Below the pieces are notes generated by a model that was not told the DNA's origin, made no database searches, and was given only the letters and a program-made list of their open reading frames with translations. A DNA stretch of 42,532 bases from JBJXHG01 sp046160865 (GTDB lineage Bacteria; Planctomycetota; UBA1135; GCA-002686595): assembly GCA_046160865.1 (NCBI GenBank), contig JBJXHG010000173.1:1-42532 (forward strand), written 5' to 3'. The stretch's first letter is position 1. Every line of letters starts with the position of its first letter. The translations under genes were made by a program, and so were the position numbers. This document shows, one piece after another, positions 25,601-34,222 of this stretch.

Positions 25601-28600
25601 GTGACTGCACCGAAAAAAGCATCCGAACCTGTTCTGCCCGCTGATTCGAAGCCGCGACGGAGCCGTACGCGCTTCGTCTTGATCGCGGTCGGGCTCCTAC
25701 TCGGCGCGCTCGTCTGCGGCGTGCTGCTCGTGCCGACGCTGCTCAGCGGACAATCGGACGCGCTCGCGAAGCGCGCATTCAACGACCGCTACCGCGGCAC
25801 GCTGACGATCGGCGAGCTCGACCTCGCGTGGTTCAGCCCGCAATCGATTCGCGACGCCGCGCTCGCGGATCCCGAAGGCAAGGAGATCGGTCGCGTGTCG
25901 GCGACGTTGCCTTCCTTGTGGAGCTTGCTGGGCGCGGCCGGCGGACGCATCGGTGCGGTGAAGGTCGAGGTCGAAGCCGACCTCGTCGCGGACGACCAAG
26001 GGCTCACGAACCTCGAGCGCGCGCTGGCGCCGCGCGAGCCGACGGAGCCGACGCCCGTGGAGCCCGAGACCGAATCGAGCGCGAGCCCGCTCGAGTTCCT
26101 CGCGGACCTCGACATCGATCTCGAGCTCGTTACCGAGCGGCTGACGTGGTCCGACGCCGAGACGCGCCGCATCGGCATTCCGTTCGAGGTGCGCGACTTC
26201 ACGGCGACGGTGAACGCAAAGCCGGGTCAAGCGTTGCGCGCACATGCGGAAGGCAAGCTCGTGTCCGAATCGCCGGGCAAGCTCGCGCTCGACGCGATCC
26301 TGCACGGTCCCGTTCAAACGGGGCAAGCGAACGGCGCATGGCCTTGGGGCAAGGTCGACGTGCGCGCCGATGTCGAGGGCTTCTCCGTCGCGATGATCGA
26401 CGGACTGCTCTCGCTCGACGGAGGACTGAAAGAGATGCTCGGCGCGCGTCTCGACGTTCACGCGAAGGTCGTCGGCGCGACACCCGAAGCGGGGGACGTC
26501 GACATCGTGCTCAACGCCGAGCGCTCGAGCCTCTCGATCAAGGGCCGTTTCGCGGACGGGACGCTGCAGTCGCGCGGCGCGCCGTTCTGCGTCGCGACGA
26601 TCGCGCCGCCGCAACGCTTGATCCAGCGCTTCGTGGGCTCGTCGTTGCCCGCGGGGATGCGCTTGGTGCTCGCACCCGACGAGGATCCGCTCGCGCCGTG
26701 GACGCTGCGCATCCCGTCGTGCGTGCTGCCGATCCCGCGCGACACTTCCGGCGGGCTCGCGACGATGCGCACGGATCTCGAGAAGCTCGCGGCCCGTGTC
26801 GAGATCGAGCTCCCGAGCGGTGCGCGTATCGAAGGCGATGCGCTGCAAGCGGCTGGCGGCGCGCTCGTCGCGCAGGGCATCCAGGTCGTGCTGCATGCGG
26901 CTCCGTCCGCACCGCTGCGCGTCGAGCTCGACGCGCAGCTCGGCGGCGCGAAGGCGCTCGGCTCCATCGCGCTGCGCGCTTCCGCGAATCGGGTGTGGGC
27001 CGCGCTGGCGGACGGGACGATGCCGCCGCTCGACGTGCAGCTCTCCGCCAAGAATCTCCCCGTCGCAGCGATCGAGGCTTTCGCGGCCACCGGCGTTCCG
27101 CTCGACCGCTTGCTCGGAGAAGAGCTCACGATCGACGTCGATGCGCGCGACGCGACAGCGGCGAGCGGCACGCTGCGCGCGTCGATCGAAGCGCGGCGTG
27201 CGACGCTGAAGTTCGAAGGCACGCTCGCGAACGGCGTGCTACGCGGCGCCGCGGAGGCACTCTCCCTGCGCGTGCAGACGGACGCGAACGTGATGCGGGC
27301 ACTGCTCGCCGGACGTCTGCCGGAGGGCGCGGAACTCGCGGTCGCTCCGGGCAGCGTCGAGCTCAGCGTCAGCGATCTCGTGCTCCCGATCGAGCCCACC
27401 ACCGCCGACGCACCGCTCGTCGATCGCTGGCGCAAGGAACTCGGTTTGGTGCTCGAGCTGCGCGTTCCGCCGCTCGCGTGGACCGATTCGTCGCTGCGCG
27501 CGGCGGGTGTGATGTGCACGTTGCAGAATCTCAGCGTGCGTGCGTCGCTCGCGCCAGCCGGCGCGCTGAAAGCGATCGTGCGCTGTGATCTCGAGACGAG
27601 CTCGAAGGGCAAGCTCGCGATCGACGTCGAGACCGCCGACCCGTTCGGCTTCGCCTCAGGCGCCACAGGTGCGCCGATGCCGCCCGTCGACGCGAACGTG
27701 CGTGTCGACGGCATTCCGACGACGCTCGTCGAGGCGCTGACCGGCATGCGCGATCTGCTCGTGCCGCTCTGCGGCCCCGAGCTCGCCGTGTCGCTCGATG
27801 CACGCAACGCGAGCACGACTGCCGGCAGCGTGCAGCTCGCGATCACCGGATCGACGCTGGCGCTCGGCTTCGCCGGCAAGGTCGAAGGCGGCGTCCTGCG
27901 CGCGAGCGGTGACGACGGCTTCAAGTTGTCGGCGAAGGTGTCCGCGGCGAATTGGCAGCGCGCGCTCGGCGCGTACTTGCCCGCCGGATTCGACGTCGAG
28001 TGGCCGACGGTGGAGGAGCCGCTCGAGCTCACCGTGCGCGACATCGCGTTGCCGCTCGAGCCGCTCACGGCCGCGAACGCGCCGAAGACGGCGATCGTCG
28101 ACGGGCTCGCCGCGCACGTCGTGCTCGCGATCGGGCGCGTCGGCTTCGCGAACGACGTGCTGCGCGCGGCGAAGCGCGACGTGATCCTGCGCGGATTGAC
28201 GCTCGACACGAGGATCGCGCCGAAGACCGCGCTCCAAGTCACGCTCTCCGCCGCGATCGACGCGGCGCCGCCCGGCTCCGTGAAGGTGCAAGCGACGAGC
28301 GCGGATCCGTGGGCGAGCTTGCGGAATGCTCCGCTCGCTCCGATCGATCTCGACGTCGCGCTGACCGGCGTGCCGACGGCGATCGTCGACGCGTTCGCGG
28401 GCGGCTCGGACATGATCTCGTCCCTGATCGGCGAGCGTGTGGACTTCACGGTTGCGACGAAGGCGCTCACGCTGGACGGCGGTCGCTTCCAGTTGCGCGT
28501 GGAGTCGCCCGCGAGTGACGTCGCGTTCGCCGCGCGCGTGCAGAAGGGCGTGCTCGTCGCGGAAGGCGACGAAGGCCTCGACGCGACGATCACCATTCCG

Positions 28601-29902
28601 AAGGGCTGGCTCGAGAAGCACGTGAGCCCGCTGCTGCCGGACGGAACTCGCATCGGCCTCGCGGAAGCGAAGCCGATCACGCTGCGCGCGCGCTCGTTGC
28701 GTGTGCCGTTCGCCGACGCATCGCCGGTCGTGAAACCTGCGAGCGCGCCGATCGATTCGATGGGCGCCCTGGCAGACGGCGAGCCCAAGGCGGATCCGTT
28801 CGCGCTGATCGCGAAGATCGCGGTCGCGCTCGAGGTCGTGGTTCCCGCGCTCACGTACGCCGACGCAGCGACCGGCAGCACGCCGCTCACGATCCGCGAC
28901 ATCGCGCTGAAGGTGGACGCCGCGCCGAGCCAAGCTCCGGCCGCGCGCGTAACGGCGAAGCTCGAAGGTGCCGAAGGTGGCACGCTCGACGTGTCGGTGC
29001 GCGCGCTCGATCCGCTCGCCGTGCTCGCGCAGGACGGCGGCGTGTCGAAGTTCCGCATCGCGGCCGACGTGAAGGCGGCCGGCGTGCCGACGGCACTCGT
29101 CGACGCGCTCGCGCAGCAGGACGGGCTCCTGCTCGACGCGCTCGGTGCGCGCATCGACGCGACGGCGAAGAGCGCAGGCATCAGCCAGCAGAGCGGCGCG
29201 TTCACGGCCGACCTCACGTCTCCGCAGGCGAGCGCACACTTCGCGGGGAGCATCGACGAGGGCGTGCTGACCGTCACGCAGAAGGATCCGATCGTCGCGC
29301 GCTTCGGACTGACGCCGCTCGCGTCGGAGCGCGTCGTCGGCAAGCTCCTGCCGATGCTCGTCAACTTGCAGAAGCCGCAAGGCGCGGAGCCGGTGCTGCT
29401 GCGCTTCGACGACTTGAAAGTGCCGCTCGATTTCGACGTGCGGAAGCTCGACGCGACCGCGCACCTGAACCTCGGCGACGTGTCGTATCGACTGCTGCCG
29501 GGCCTCGAGTCGCTCGTCGGCAGCTTCGCCGACGTGAAGGCGACGAACATTCCGCCGCTCACGATCCCGATCGAGAAGGGCGTCGTGCGCTACGACGCGC
29601 TGCCGATGAAGATCGCGGGCCGCGACGTCGTGTTCAAAGGCACGTTCCGGCTCTTCGACCAGGAGATGCGGCTCACGACCGAGCTGCCGCTCGCGATCCT
29701 CGGCAAGAAGGTGAGCAAGGAGCTCGACCGCGCGCGCGAGTTCCTCGACCCGAACATGCTCGTGCCGATCGAGATCAGCGGCACGTGGAAGAAGCCGAAG
29801 GTTTCGCTCGGCAAGGACTTCGTCGACAAAGTCCTCAAGGAAGCGGCGAAGGGCGGCCTGAAGGGCTTGCTCGACGGGTTGATCGACAAGAAGAAGGACT
29901 GA
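25601..29902 (+). CDS. AsmA-like giant envelope protein with five internal repeats
   Basis: A 1,433-residue protein with an N-terminal membrane anchor (FVLIAVGLLLGALVCGVLLVP, residues about 25-46) and a long periplasmic beta-rich remainder. The start resembles the AsmA/DUF748 group (LTIGELDLAWFSPQSIRDAA), and the last 100 residues resemble the AsmA C-terminal region (IPIEKGVVRYDALPMKI, then IEISGTWKKPKV). Between them are five repeats starting near residues 252, 477, 696, 915 and 1151. Each opens with a strand, a G-x-P-T/V-x-x-[IVL]-[VIE]-[AD]-[AG]-[LF] helix, and later a GVL or GTL strand and a L-P-x-G step. AsmA/TamB proteins are bridge-like envelope proteins linked to lipid transport. That role is inference here. 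The GTG start follows GGAG. The gene is alone, between the repeats and the GC-poor module. Confidence 0.78.
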   Translation: MTAPKKASEPVLPADSKPRRSRTRFVLIAVGLLLGALVCGVLLVPTLLSGQSDALAKRAFNDRYRGTLTIGELDLAWFSPQSIRDAALADPEGKEIGRVSATLPSLWSLLGAAGGRIGAVKVEVEADLVADDQGLTNLERALAPREPTEPTPVEPETESSASPLEFLADLDIDLELVTERLTWSDAETRRIGIPFEVRDFTATVNAKPGQALRAHAEGKLVSESPGKLALDAILHGPVQTGQANGAWPWGKVDVRADVEGFSVAMIDGLLSLDGGLKEMLGARLDVHAKVVGATPEAGDVDIVLNAERSSLSIKGRFADGTLQSRGAPFCVATIAPPQRLIQRFVGSSLPAGMRLVLAPDEDPLAPWTLRIPSCVLPIPRDTSGGLATMRTDLEKLAARVEIELPSGARIEGDALQAAGGALVAQGIQVVLHAAPSAPLRVELDAQLGGAKALGSIALRASANRVWAALADGTMPPLDVQLSAKNLPVAAIEAFAATGVPLDRLLGEELTIDVDARDATAASGTLRASIEARRATLKFEGTLANGVLRGAAEALSLRVQTDANVMRALLAGRLPEGAELAVAPGSVELSVSDLVLPIEPTTADAPLVDRWRKELGLVLELRVPPLAWTDSSLRAAGVMCTLQNLSVRASLAPAGALKAIVRCDLETSSKGKLAIDVETADPFGFASGATGAPMPPVDANVRVDGIPTTLVEALTGMRDLLVPLCGPELAVSLDARNASTTAGSVQLAITGSTLALGFAGKVEGGVLRASGDDGFKLSAKVSAANWQRALGAYLPAGFDVEWPTVEEPLELTVRDIALPLEPLTAANAPKTAIVDGLAAHVVLAIGRVGFANDVLRAAKRDVILRGLTLDTRIAPKTALQVTLSAAIDAAPPGSVKVQATSADPWASLRNAPLAPIDLDVALTGVPTAIVDAFAGGSDMISSLIGERVDFTVATKALTLDGGRFQLRVESPASDVAFAARVQKGVLVAEGDEGLDATITIPKGWLEKHVSPLLPDGTRIGLAEAKPITLRARSLRVPFADASPVVKPASAPIDSMGALADGEPKADPFALIAKIAVALEVVVPALTYADAATGSTPLTIRDIALKVDAAPSQAPAARVTAKLEGAEGGTLDVSVRALDPLAVLAQDGGVSKFRIAADVKAAGVPTALVDALAQQDGLLLDALGARIDATAKSAGISQQSGAFTADLTSPQASAHFAGSIDEGVLTVTQKDPIVARFGLTPLASERVVGKLLPMLVNLQKPQGAEPVLLRFDDLKVPLDFDVRKLDATAHLNLGDVSYRLLPGLESLVGSFADVKATNIPPLTIPIEKGVVRYDALPMKIAGRDVVFKGTFRLFDQEMRLTTELPLAILGKKVSKELDRAREFLDPNMLVPIEISGTWKKPKVSLGKDFVDKVLKEAAKGGLKGLLDGLIDKKKD

Positions 29903-30025
29903 GGGAGCGGCGAGCGGGATTTGGGCGAAGAATCCATCAAGCCGTTACGGCCCTCTCTTCAAACACCGCATGATCGAATGTCGACCTGATTGCTGGCACG
30001 TGACGGTCGTCATGCTCAGCGTAAC

Positions 30026-30658
30026 CTAGGCGTCAATCGTATTTGCGAGCATGCGCTCTACTCCTGCGATGAATGCGTGCAAGCTCGGTGATCCTGGCGT
30101 CTCGAGATTGAGTTGCGGCGCAATCCTCTCAGCCCACCGAGTTTTTCTCTGTCCGGTAATTTTCGACGGATCTTCGTCGAGCACGCGAGCTAGGCACTCC
30201 CATGCACCGATCACTTGATCGGCAGGGCCACGTGGGATGCGACTTACCTTCGCTCTGGAGAACGATTGGCGTACAGCCGCACGGTCGGCAAGAAACCAAG
30301 ACTCTACCTCTTCGACGGCTATGCGGAACAAGAACTTGGCTGGGCGTGGCTCGAGTGAAAGCAGGTAGCTCTTGAGTTCGCGACAATCTTCATCGTCGGC
30401 ATCGAGCAACACCACCACACCAACGTCTTGAGTCCGACTCATTCCGGCGTAAGCACGCAGGCGTGCCGGCAAGTGGTCGAGCAATCCACGATGTTTCTGG
30501 TCGGGCTCGCGGTTGGGGTGTGCTGGTCGACTGCCTTTTCCTTGGTGTGCATGGATTCTGAAGTGTTCGAATTCCGTCCGGCCGAAGCGCCGCGTAAGGA
30601 TCTCTCGAACGACCGGCACATCCGAAGATCCCTCGACTAGGATCTCCAAGAATGTCAT
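30026..30658 (-). CDS. DUF4276 TOPRIM-like putative nuclease
   Basis: A 210-residue protein of the DUF4276 type. Residues 5-14 (EILVEGSSDV) carry the acidic glycine motif of a TOPRIM domain with Glu9. Residues 83-91 (VLLDADDED) carry the DxD metal-binding motif. EEVESWFLAD (116-125) is a third acidic block typical of DUF4276. TOPRIM domains in OLD-family and defence nucleases cut or nick nucleic acid using magnesium. The ATG overlaps the TGA of the upstream ATPase gene as ATGA, so the two are translated together. The region is visibly poorer in GC than its neighbours. A defence role is inferred from the pairing and composition. A GTG further upstream would overlap the ATPase and is not favoured. 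Confidence 0.82.
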   Translation of the reverse strand: MTFLEILVEGSSDVPVVREILTRRFGRTEFEHFRIHAHQGKGSRPAHPNREPDQKHRGLLDHLPARLRAYAGMSRTQDVGVVVLLDADDEDCRELKSYLLSLEPRPAKFLFRIAVEEVESWFLADRAAVRQSFSRAKVSRIPRGPADQVIGAWECLARVLDEDPSKITGQRKTRWAERIAPQLNLETPGSPSLHAFIAGVERMLANTIDA

Positions 30659-31878
30659 GGATTTGCGAGGTCGAGGTCGCCTGAGTACCAAAGACCGCCG
30701 AGAGGTAGGCCTTCCTTTACCAAGTCTCTCACGGCACGTTGATCAGCCGCCCGCAAAACGGTTGATGCGCCGCTATTGTTCTTCTGTAGTATCCACACCT
30801 GTTCTGGCAGTAACGCATCAACGAAGTAAGGTGAGTGCGTCGTAACGAAGATCTGTGGGCCACGAAGAGTCTCGGACGCGTTGCGCATCTCGTCGGCGAG
30901 AGTTGGAAGCAGTGCGTGATACAAACCATTTTCAGGCTCCTCGATTCCGATCAACGGTGCGGGTTCGGGATCTTCGAGCAGCAGCAAGTACGCGAACAGT
31001 TTGAGCGTACCGTCCGACATGTCCTGCGCGTAAAATGGATCCTGATAGCCGCGATCGTCGAACTGAATCAATAGACGTCCATCCGTTGAGCGCGCAGTCC
31101 TGATGTTGCGTACACCCGGAATGCGCTTCGCGATGCGCGTGAGCACTTTCTTGAATCGATCGGGTCGCTCACGCTCCATGTGTTGAACGTAGTTTGCAAG
31201 GTTGCGACCCTCCCGATCGAGGTGTTTCTGAGCACCGGCCATAGGCAGCGTCCGTGCGAGATCGGGGACGAAGTAGGACAAGTACCAACCTTCCAGAAAC
31301 TCGCGGAACGCAACAATTCTTGGGTGCTCGGCGAGATTGCCCAGCGTGACGATGCCGAGTCTGCGTGGATCGTCGAGCTTTACGGGTTGCTTTGGAGCCT
31401 TCTTGTCTTCCGTTGCGGTTTCACCTGCCCACGCCCAGCCCATCCCATCAGTCAAATCGAGAAACCGGTATGGTTGGCCGACTGTTTGACCGGCCCGACC
31501 CTGCCGCAATGTTTCGCGCACCGCCGTTGGCCGACCCTTTAGGTCGACGTTGATCGCGAGCGAGTAACTGATGGGGCGTGCACTCGGCTCCTGTCGATAA
31601 TAGATTTCGAACTCGATGGGCCCGAGTTCTCCTTTTGTTCGAAGTCTTTCGAAGCCGCCCCGGTGTGGTTGCTCGCACGCTTGCTCAACTCCAAGACGAA
31701 GGCAGTCTCCGAGGAACCCGAGCGCGTCCATGAGCGTCGACTTCCCGGAGCCGTTTGGTCCAATCACCGCCACGAGATCAGTCAGTTCCTCAGGAGACTG
31801 TTGCTCGAACGTCTTGCCAAGTGTGACTTCATGCAGCGCGCGATAGCGACGAATGGTGATGCCCTGGATGCGCGGCAT
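30655..31878 (-). CDS. AAA_21-type ATPase of an ATPase-TOPRIM pair
   Basis: A 407-residue ABC/SMC-like ATPase of the AAA_15/AAA_21 group. The N-terminus reads ITIRRYRALHEVTLG, followed by Walker A GPNGSGKST (40-48). The signature-like part is YAQDMSDGTLKLFAYLLLLE (about 280-300), Walker B is APLIGIEEPENGLYH (about 303-317), and the H-loop is FVTTHSPYFVDAL (about 343). This is the ATPase type found beside effector nucleases in OLD, Gabija, Septu, PARIS and similar systems. The ATG follows GGAGAGGAG five bases upstream. The DUF4276 gene follows with a four-base overlap. GC content by eye is roughly 55-58 percent on sampled lines against 65-70 percent around it, suggesting horizontal acquisition. 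Confidence 0.88.
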   Translation of the reverse strand: MPRIQGITIRRYRALHEVTLGKTFEQQSPEELTDLVAVIGPNGSGKSTLMDALGFLGDCLRLGVEQACEQPHRGGFERLRTKGELGPIEFEIYYRQEPSARPISYSLAINVDLKGRPTAVRETLRQGRAGQTVGQPYRFLDLTDGMGWAWAGETATEDKKAPKQPVKLDDPRRLGIVTLGNLAEHPRIVAFREFLEGWYLSYFVPDLARTLPMAGAQKHLDREGRNLANYVQHMERERPDRFKKVLTRIAKRIPGVRNIRTARSTDGRLLIQFDDRGYQDPFYAQDMSDGTLKLFAYLLLLEDPEPAPLIGIEEPENGLYHALLPTLADEMRNASETLRGPQIFVTTHSPYFVDALLPEQVWILQKNNSGASTVLRAADQRAVRDLVKEGLPLGGLWYSGDLDLANP

Positions 31879-31930
31879 GTCAACTCCTCTCCGTCCCGCT
31901 GGCGATCCTCATGATGTGGCCTCAGTCCTT

Positions 31931-31959
31931 CAATTATCTAAGCGAGCGTACTCTTGCAA
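31931..31959 (-). promoter_or_regulatory. Possible promoter of the ATPase-TOPRIM operon
   Basis: Read on the minus strand, TTGCAA (31959-31954) is followed after 13-17 bases by TAGATAATTG (31940-31931), a reasonable -35/-10 pair for a housekeeping sigma factor. It lies about 53 bases before the ATPase start codon in the AT-richer region. No operator is evident. The spacing fits only if the -10 is taken as TAATTG or GATAAT. Confidence 0.35.
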
Positions 31960-32020
31960 TGCTACGGTCGAACACGTCGGCCCTGCTTCAGCGCGCACCA
32001 AGGCGACGCTGGCCGTCTCG

Positions 32021-32341
32021 TTAGATCGCCACCGTCCGCCCGATCTTGCTCGACACGACGCTCGCGATGTTCGCGTACAGCTCGTGCCCGTCTTTCTCGT
32101 CGACCCACGTCTGCGTGGCCGCGTCCCAATCGTAGTGCCACGCTCGCGCGCCGGCCGCGAGCCACATCTGGTTCGTCGCGGTTTGGCGGTTCAAGACGAA
32201 GCGCACGCGGTCGGCGAACTCGAGCGTGACGACGCCGTCGCTCTCGGTGTAATCGACCTCGTCCGGATCGAACGGCTCGAGCCACTTCACGACGCGCTGC
32301 AAGCATTCGTCGGCGCGGCGGAGGAACTCTTGGCGGTCCAT
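32021..32341 (-). CDS. cyaY: Frataxin/CyaY iron-binding protein
   Basis: A 106-residue frataxin homologue. CyaY/frataxin binds iron through an acidic first helix and donates or regulates it during iron-sulfur cluster assembly. The fold order is clear: a first helix with FLRRADECLQRVVKWLEP, an acidic edge FDPDEVDYTESD, strands GVVTLEFADRVRFVLNRQ (the conserved N-R-Q), QMWLAAGARAWHYDWD and WVDEKDGHELYANI, and a final helix. The start ATG is 33 bases downstream of the stop codon of the DUF2063 gene on the same strand, so it is probably the last gene of the bufferin operon. This location suggests iron supply to the DUF692 enzyme, which needs an iron centre; that link is inference. Confidence 0.88.
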   Translation of the reverse strand: MDRQEFLRRADECLQRVVKWLEPFDPDEVDYTESDGVVTLEFADRVRFVLNRQTATNQMWLAAGARAWHYDWDAATQTWVDEKDGHELYANIASVVSSKIGRTVAI

Positions 32342-32373
32342 GTGCCGCGCAGGATAGCAGAGGAAGGTCGCCG

Positions 32374-33237
32374 TCAGCTCTCGACCGCCGCGAAGAAGCC
32401 TTCCGCGGTCCATTCGCCGAACCAGCGGCGCACTTCGAGCGCGAGCTCTTGCGGCGATCCGTCGAACACGCCCGCCGCCGCGATCAAGGCGTCTTGCAGC
32501 GTTGCACCGTCGCGCAACGCGGCGAGCGCCGCGTGCATCGGCTCGTTCAAGTCCATCCGCCACACGACGAAGTCCTTGCGGTAGACCGCGACCCAAGTGC
32601 GCTTCTTGCGCAGATCGGGGAGCGCCTGCTGTTGCCGGACGGCGGTGACGATCGCGTTCGCGGCGTGTTTCAGCGCGAGCAGACGGAACGCCTGCGGCAA
32701 GCGCAGCCGCGCGCTCGTCCATTGCTCGGGCGTCAAGCGCGCGAAGTCCGCGCTCGACAGACTCGTCTCACGCGGCGCGTCGAAGACCTCCGACATCGCG
32801 TTCTCGAGCGTCGCCACGTCCGCGAGCAGCGCGCGGCGCGACAGACCGCCCTTCGTCGCGAGGAACTCCGGCAGCTTGCGGCCGAGGAAGTTCAGCGACG
32901 GATGGCGCGACGGATGCGCGCGCAGGTACGCACGCGCGAGTCGCTCGAAGCCGTCGTCGCCGCTGAGCCGTGCGAGCGCGGGATAGTCGGTGTGCAATGC
33001 TTCGAGCATCCGCAGCCGGTACATGCGCGCGTAGATCGCGACGCGCTCGCGCGCGGCCAGCGTGCGCGAAGGCAGGACCCATTCCTTCGCGGCGGCTTTC
33101 GCCGGAGCGACGCCTTTAGACGGCGTCTTCTCCCACGGACGCACGACCTCCGCTTGGAACCAGCTCTGCAGCGGCTCGAGCTCCGCTCGCTGCGCGTCGC
33201 TTCCGTGTGTCGCGCGCGATTCAGTGTGCTCGGGCAA
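32374..33237 (-). CDS. bufC: DUF2063 (BufC/HvfC-like) partner protein of a RiPP pathway
   Basis: A 287-residue protein with the DUF2063 putative DNA-binding fold at the N-terminus (LQSWFQAEVVRPW, then RERVAIYARMYRLRMLEALH and DYPALARLSGDDGFERLARA, and SRHPSLNFLGRKLPEFLA). In bufferin and related pathways this protein pairs with the DUF692 enzyme and helps recruit the precursor peptide. The C-terminal half contains a second helical domain with TWVAVYRKDFVVWRMDLNEP and MHAALAALRDGATLQDAL. The start is TTG at 33237, preceded by AAGGGAG, inside the last codons of the DUF692 gene (17-base overlap). The gene is second-last in the inferred operon. Confidence 0.85.
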   Translation of the reverse strand: MPEHTESRATHGSDAQRAELEPLQSWFQAEVVRPWEKTPSKGVAPAKAAAKEWVLPSRTLAARERVAIYARMYRLRMLEALHTDYPALARLSGDDGFERLARAYLRAHPSRHPSLNFLGRKLPEFLATKGGLSRRALLADVATLENAMSEVFDAPRETSLSSADFARLTPEQWTSARLRLPQAFRLLALKHAANAIVTAVRQQQALPDLRKKRTWVAVYRKDFVVWRMDLNEPMHAALAALRDGATLQDALIAAAGVFDGSPQELALEVRRWFGEWTAEGFFAAVES

Positions 33238-34087
33238 GCGGGCTCCCTTGCTGCGGCGCGAACGCGCGTGCCTTCAGCGCTTCCGCGTGCACGACGTCGA
33301 ACGCGGGAATGTCTTCGTCCCACTCGAGCAGCGTCGAGCGGCCGCCGGATCGTTCGACAGCGCGCGCGTACAGCTTCCACACCTCGTCGATCACCGGTGC
33401 GGAGTGTGTGTCGAGGATGTGGGTGCCGTGGTGCGTGTGTCCGGCGAGGTGGTAGTAGACGACGCGCTCCGGCGGAATGGCCTCGATGTACGTCTGCGCG
33501 TCGAACGCGTGGTTGACGGAGCTCACGTACACGTTGTTCACGTCGAGCAGCAAGCCGCAGTCGGCTTCCTCGGCGAGGCGCGCGAGGAACTCCCACTCGC
33601 TCATCGTCGACGAGCGGAACTCGACGTACGACGACGGGTTCTCGAGCACGAGCGGACGCTCGAGGATGTCCTGTACCGCGCGCACGCGCCGTACCACGTG
33701 ACGCAAGCACTCTTCGGTGTACGGCAGCGGCAGGAGATCGTGCACGTTGCGGCCCGCGACGCCGCACCAGCACAAGTGATCGGAGATCCAGCGCGCGTTC
33801 ACACGGCTCGCGAGCGCTTTCAGCTGCTCGAGGTACGGCCGGTTCAGCGGATCCGTGCTGCCGATCGACAGCGAGACGCCGTGCATCACGATCGGGTGAC
33901 GCGCGGCGATCTCTTCGAGCACGGCGAGCGGACGGCCGCCCGTGTCCATGAAGTTCTCGGACAGGATCTCGAACCAATCGACGGCCGGCTTCTCCCGGAG
34001 CACATGCTCGAAATGGACCGTGCGCAAGCCCACGCCGAAGCCGAGGTGGGGGAAGTCGAAGCGCGAAGCTGTGCGGGTTGCCGGCAT
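33221..34087 (-). CDS. bufB: DUF692 multinuclear iron oxidase (BufB/MNIO)
   Basis: A 288-residue DUF692/UPF0276 protein with a TIM-barrel fold like xylose isomerase. Members of the MNIO group bind two or three iron ions and oxidatively modify cysteines in RiPP precursors. Diagnostic stretches are HLGFGVGLRTVHFEHVL, WFEILSENFMDTGG, PIVMHGVSLSIGSTDPLN, WISDHLCWCGVAG, LVLENPSSYVEF, LLLDVNNVYVSSVNH, YYHLAGHTHHG and LLEWDEDIPAFD, which contain the expected His, Glu and Asp metal ligands. The gene lies between the cysteine-rich precursor and the DUF2063 partner, the order of known buf operons. An inverted-repeat element separates it from the precursor. Confidence 0.92.
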   Translation of the reverse strand: MPATRTASRFDFPHLGFGVGLRTVHFEHVLREKPAVDWFEILSENFMDTGGRPLAVLEEIAARHPIVMHGVSLSIGSTDPLNRPYLEQLKALASRVNARWISDHLCWCGVAGRNVHDLLPLPYTEECLRHVVRRVRAVQDILERPLVLENPSSYVEFRSSTMSEWEFLARLAEEADCGLLLDVNNVYVSSVNHAFDAQTYIEAIPPERVVYYHLAGHTHHGTHILDTHSAPVIDEVWKLYARAVERSGGRSTLLEWDEDIPAFDVVHAEALKARAFAPQQGSPLARAH

Positions 34088-34116
34088 GGAAACGCCGCGG
34101 CGGGCGCGAGCCTAAG

Positions 34117-34192
34117 AGCCTGTTTCAGAATGCAACGCTGCGAGCCCGGCTCGTCGCAGCCTTCGCCGACGCGTTGCACTCTGAAACAGGCT
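34117..34192. repeat. 76-bp MITE-like element between bufA-like and bufB genes
   Basis: Inverted ends of 22 bases (AGCCTGTTTCAGA then TGCAACGC, 21 of 22 matching) enclose about 30 bases. The element is flanked on both sides by CTAAG (34112-34116 and 34193-34197), which looks like a target duplication. It has no coding capacity. As RNA it would form a strong hairpin 31 bases after the precursor stop codon and could lower transcription of the downstream modifying genes relative to the precursor. Confidence 0.7.
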
Positions 34193-34222
34193 CTAAGACT
34201 CCACCCGCCGCGCCGAGTGCGA

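Noticed and set aside
26458..29562. A 1,034-codon minus-strand frame opposite the AsmA-like gene
   Set aside because: Ser/Ala/Thr-rich without domain signal; the plus-strand frame has a membrane anchor, internal repeats and an AsmA-like end.
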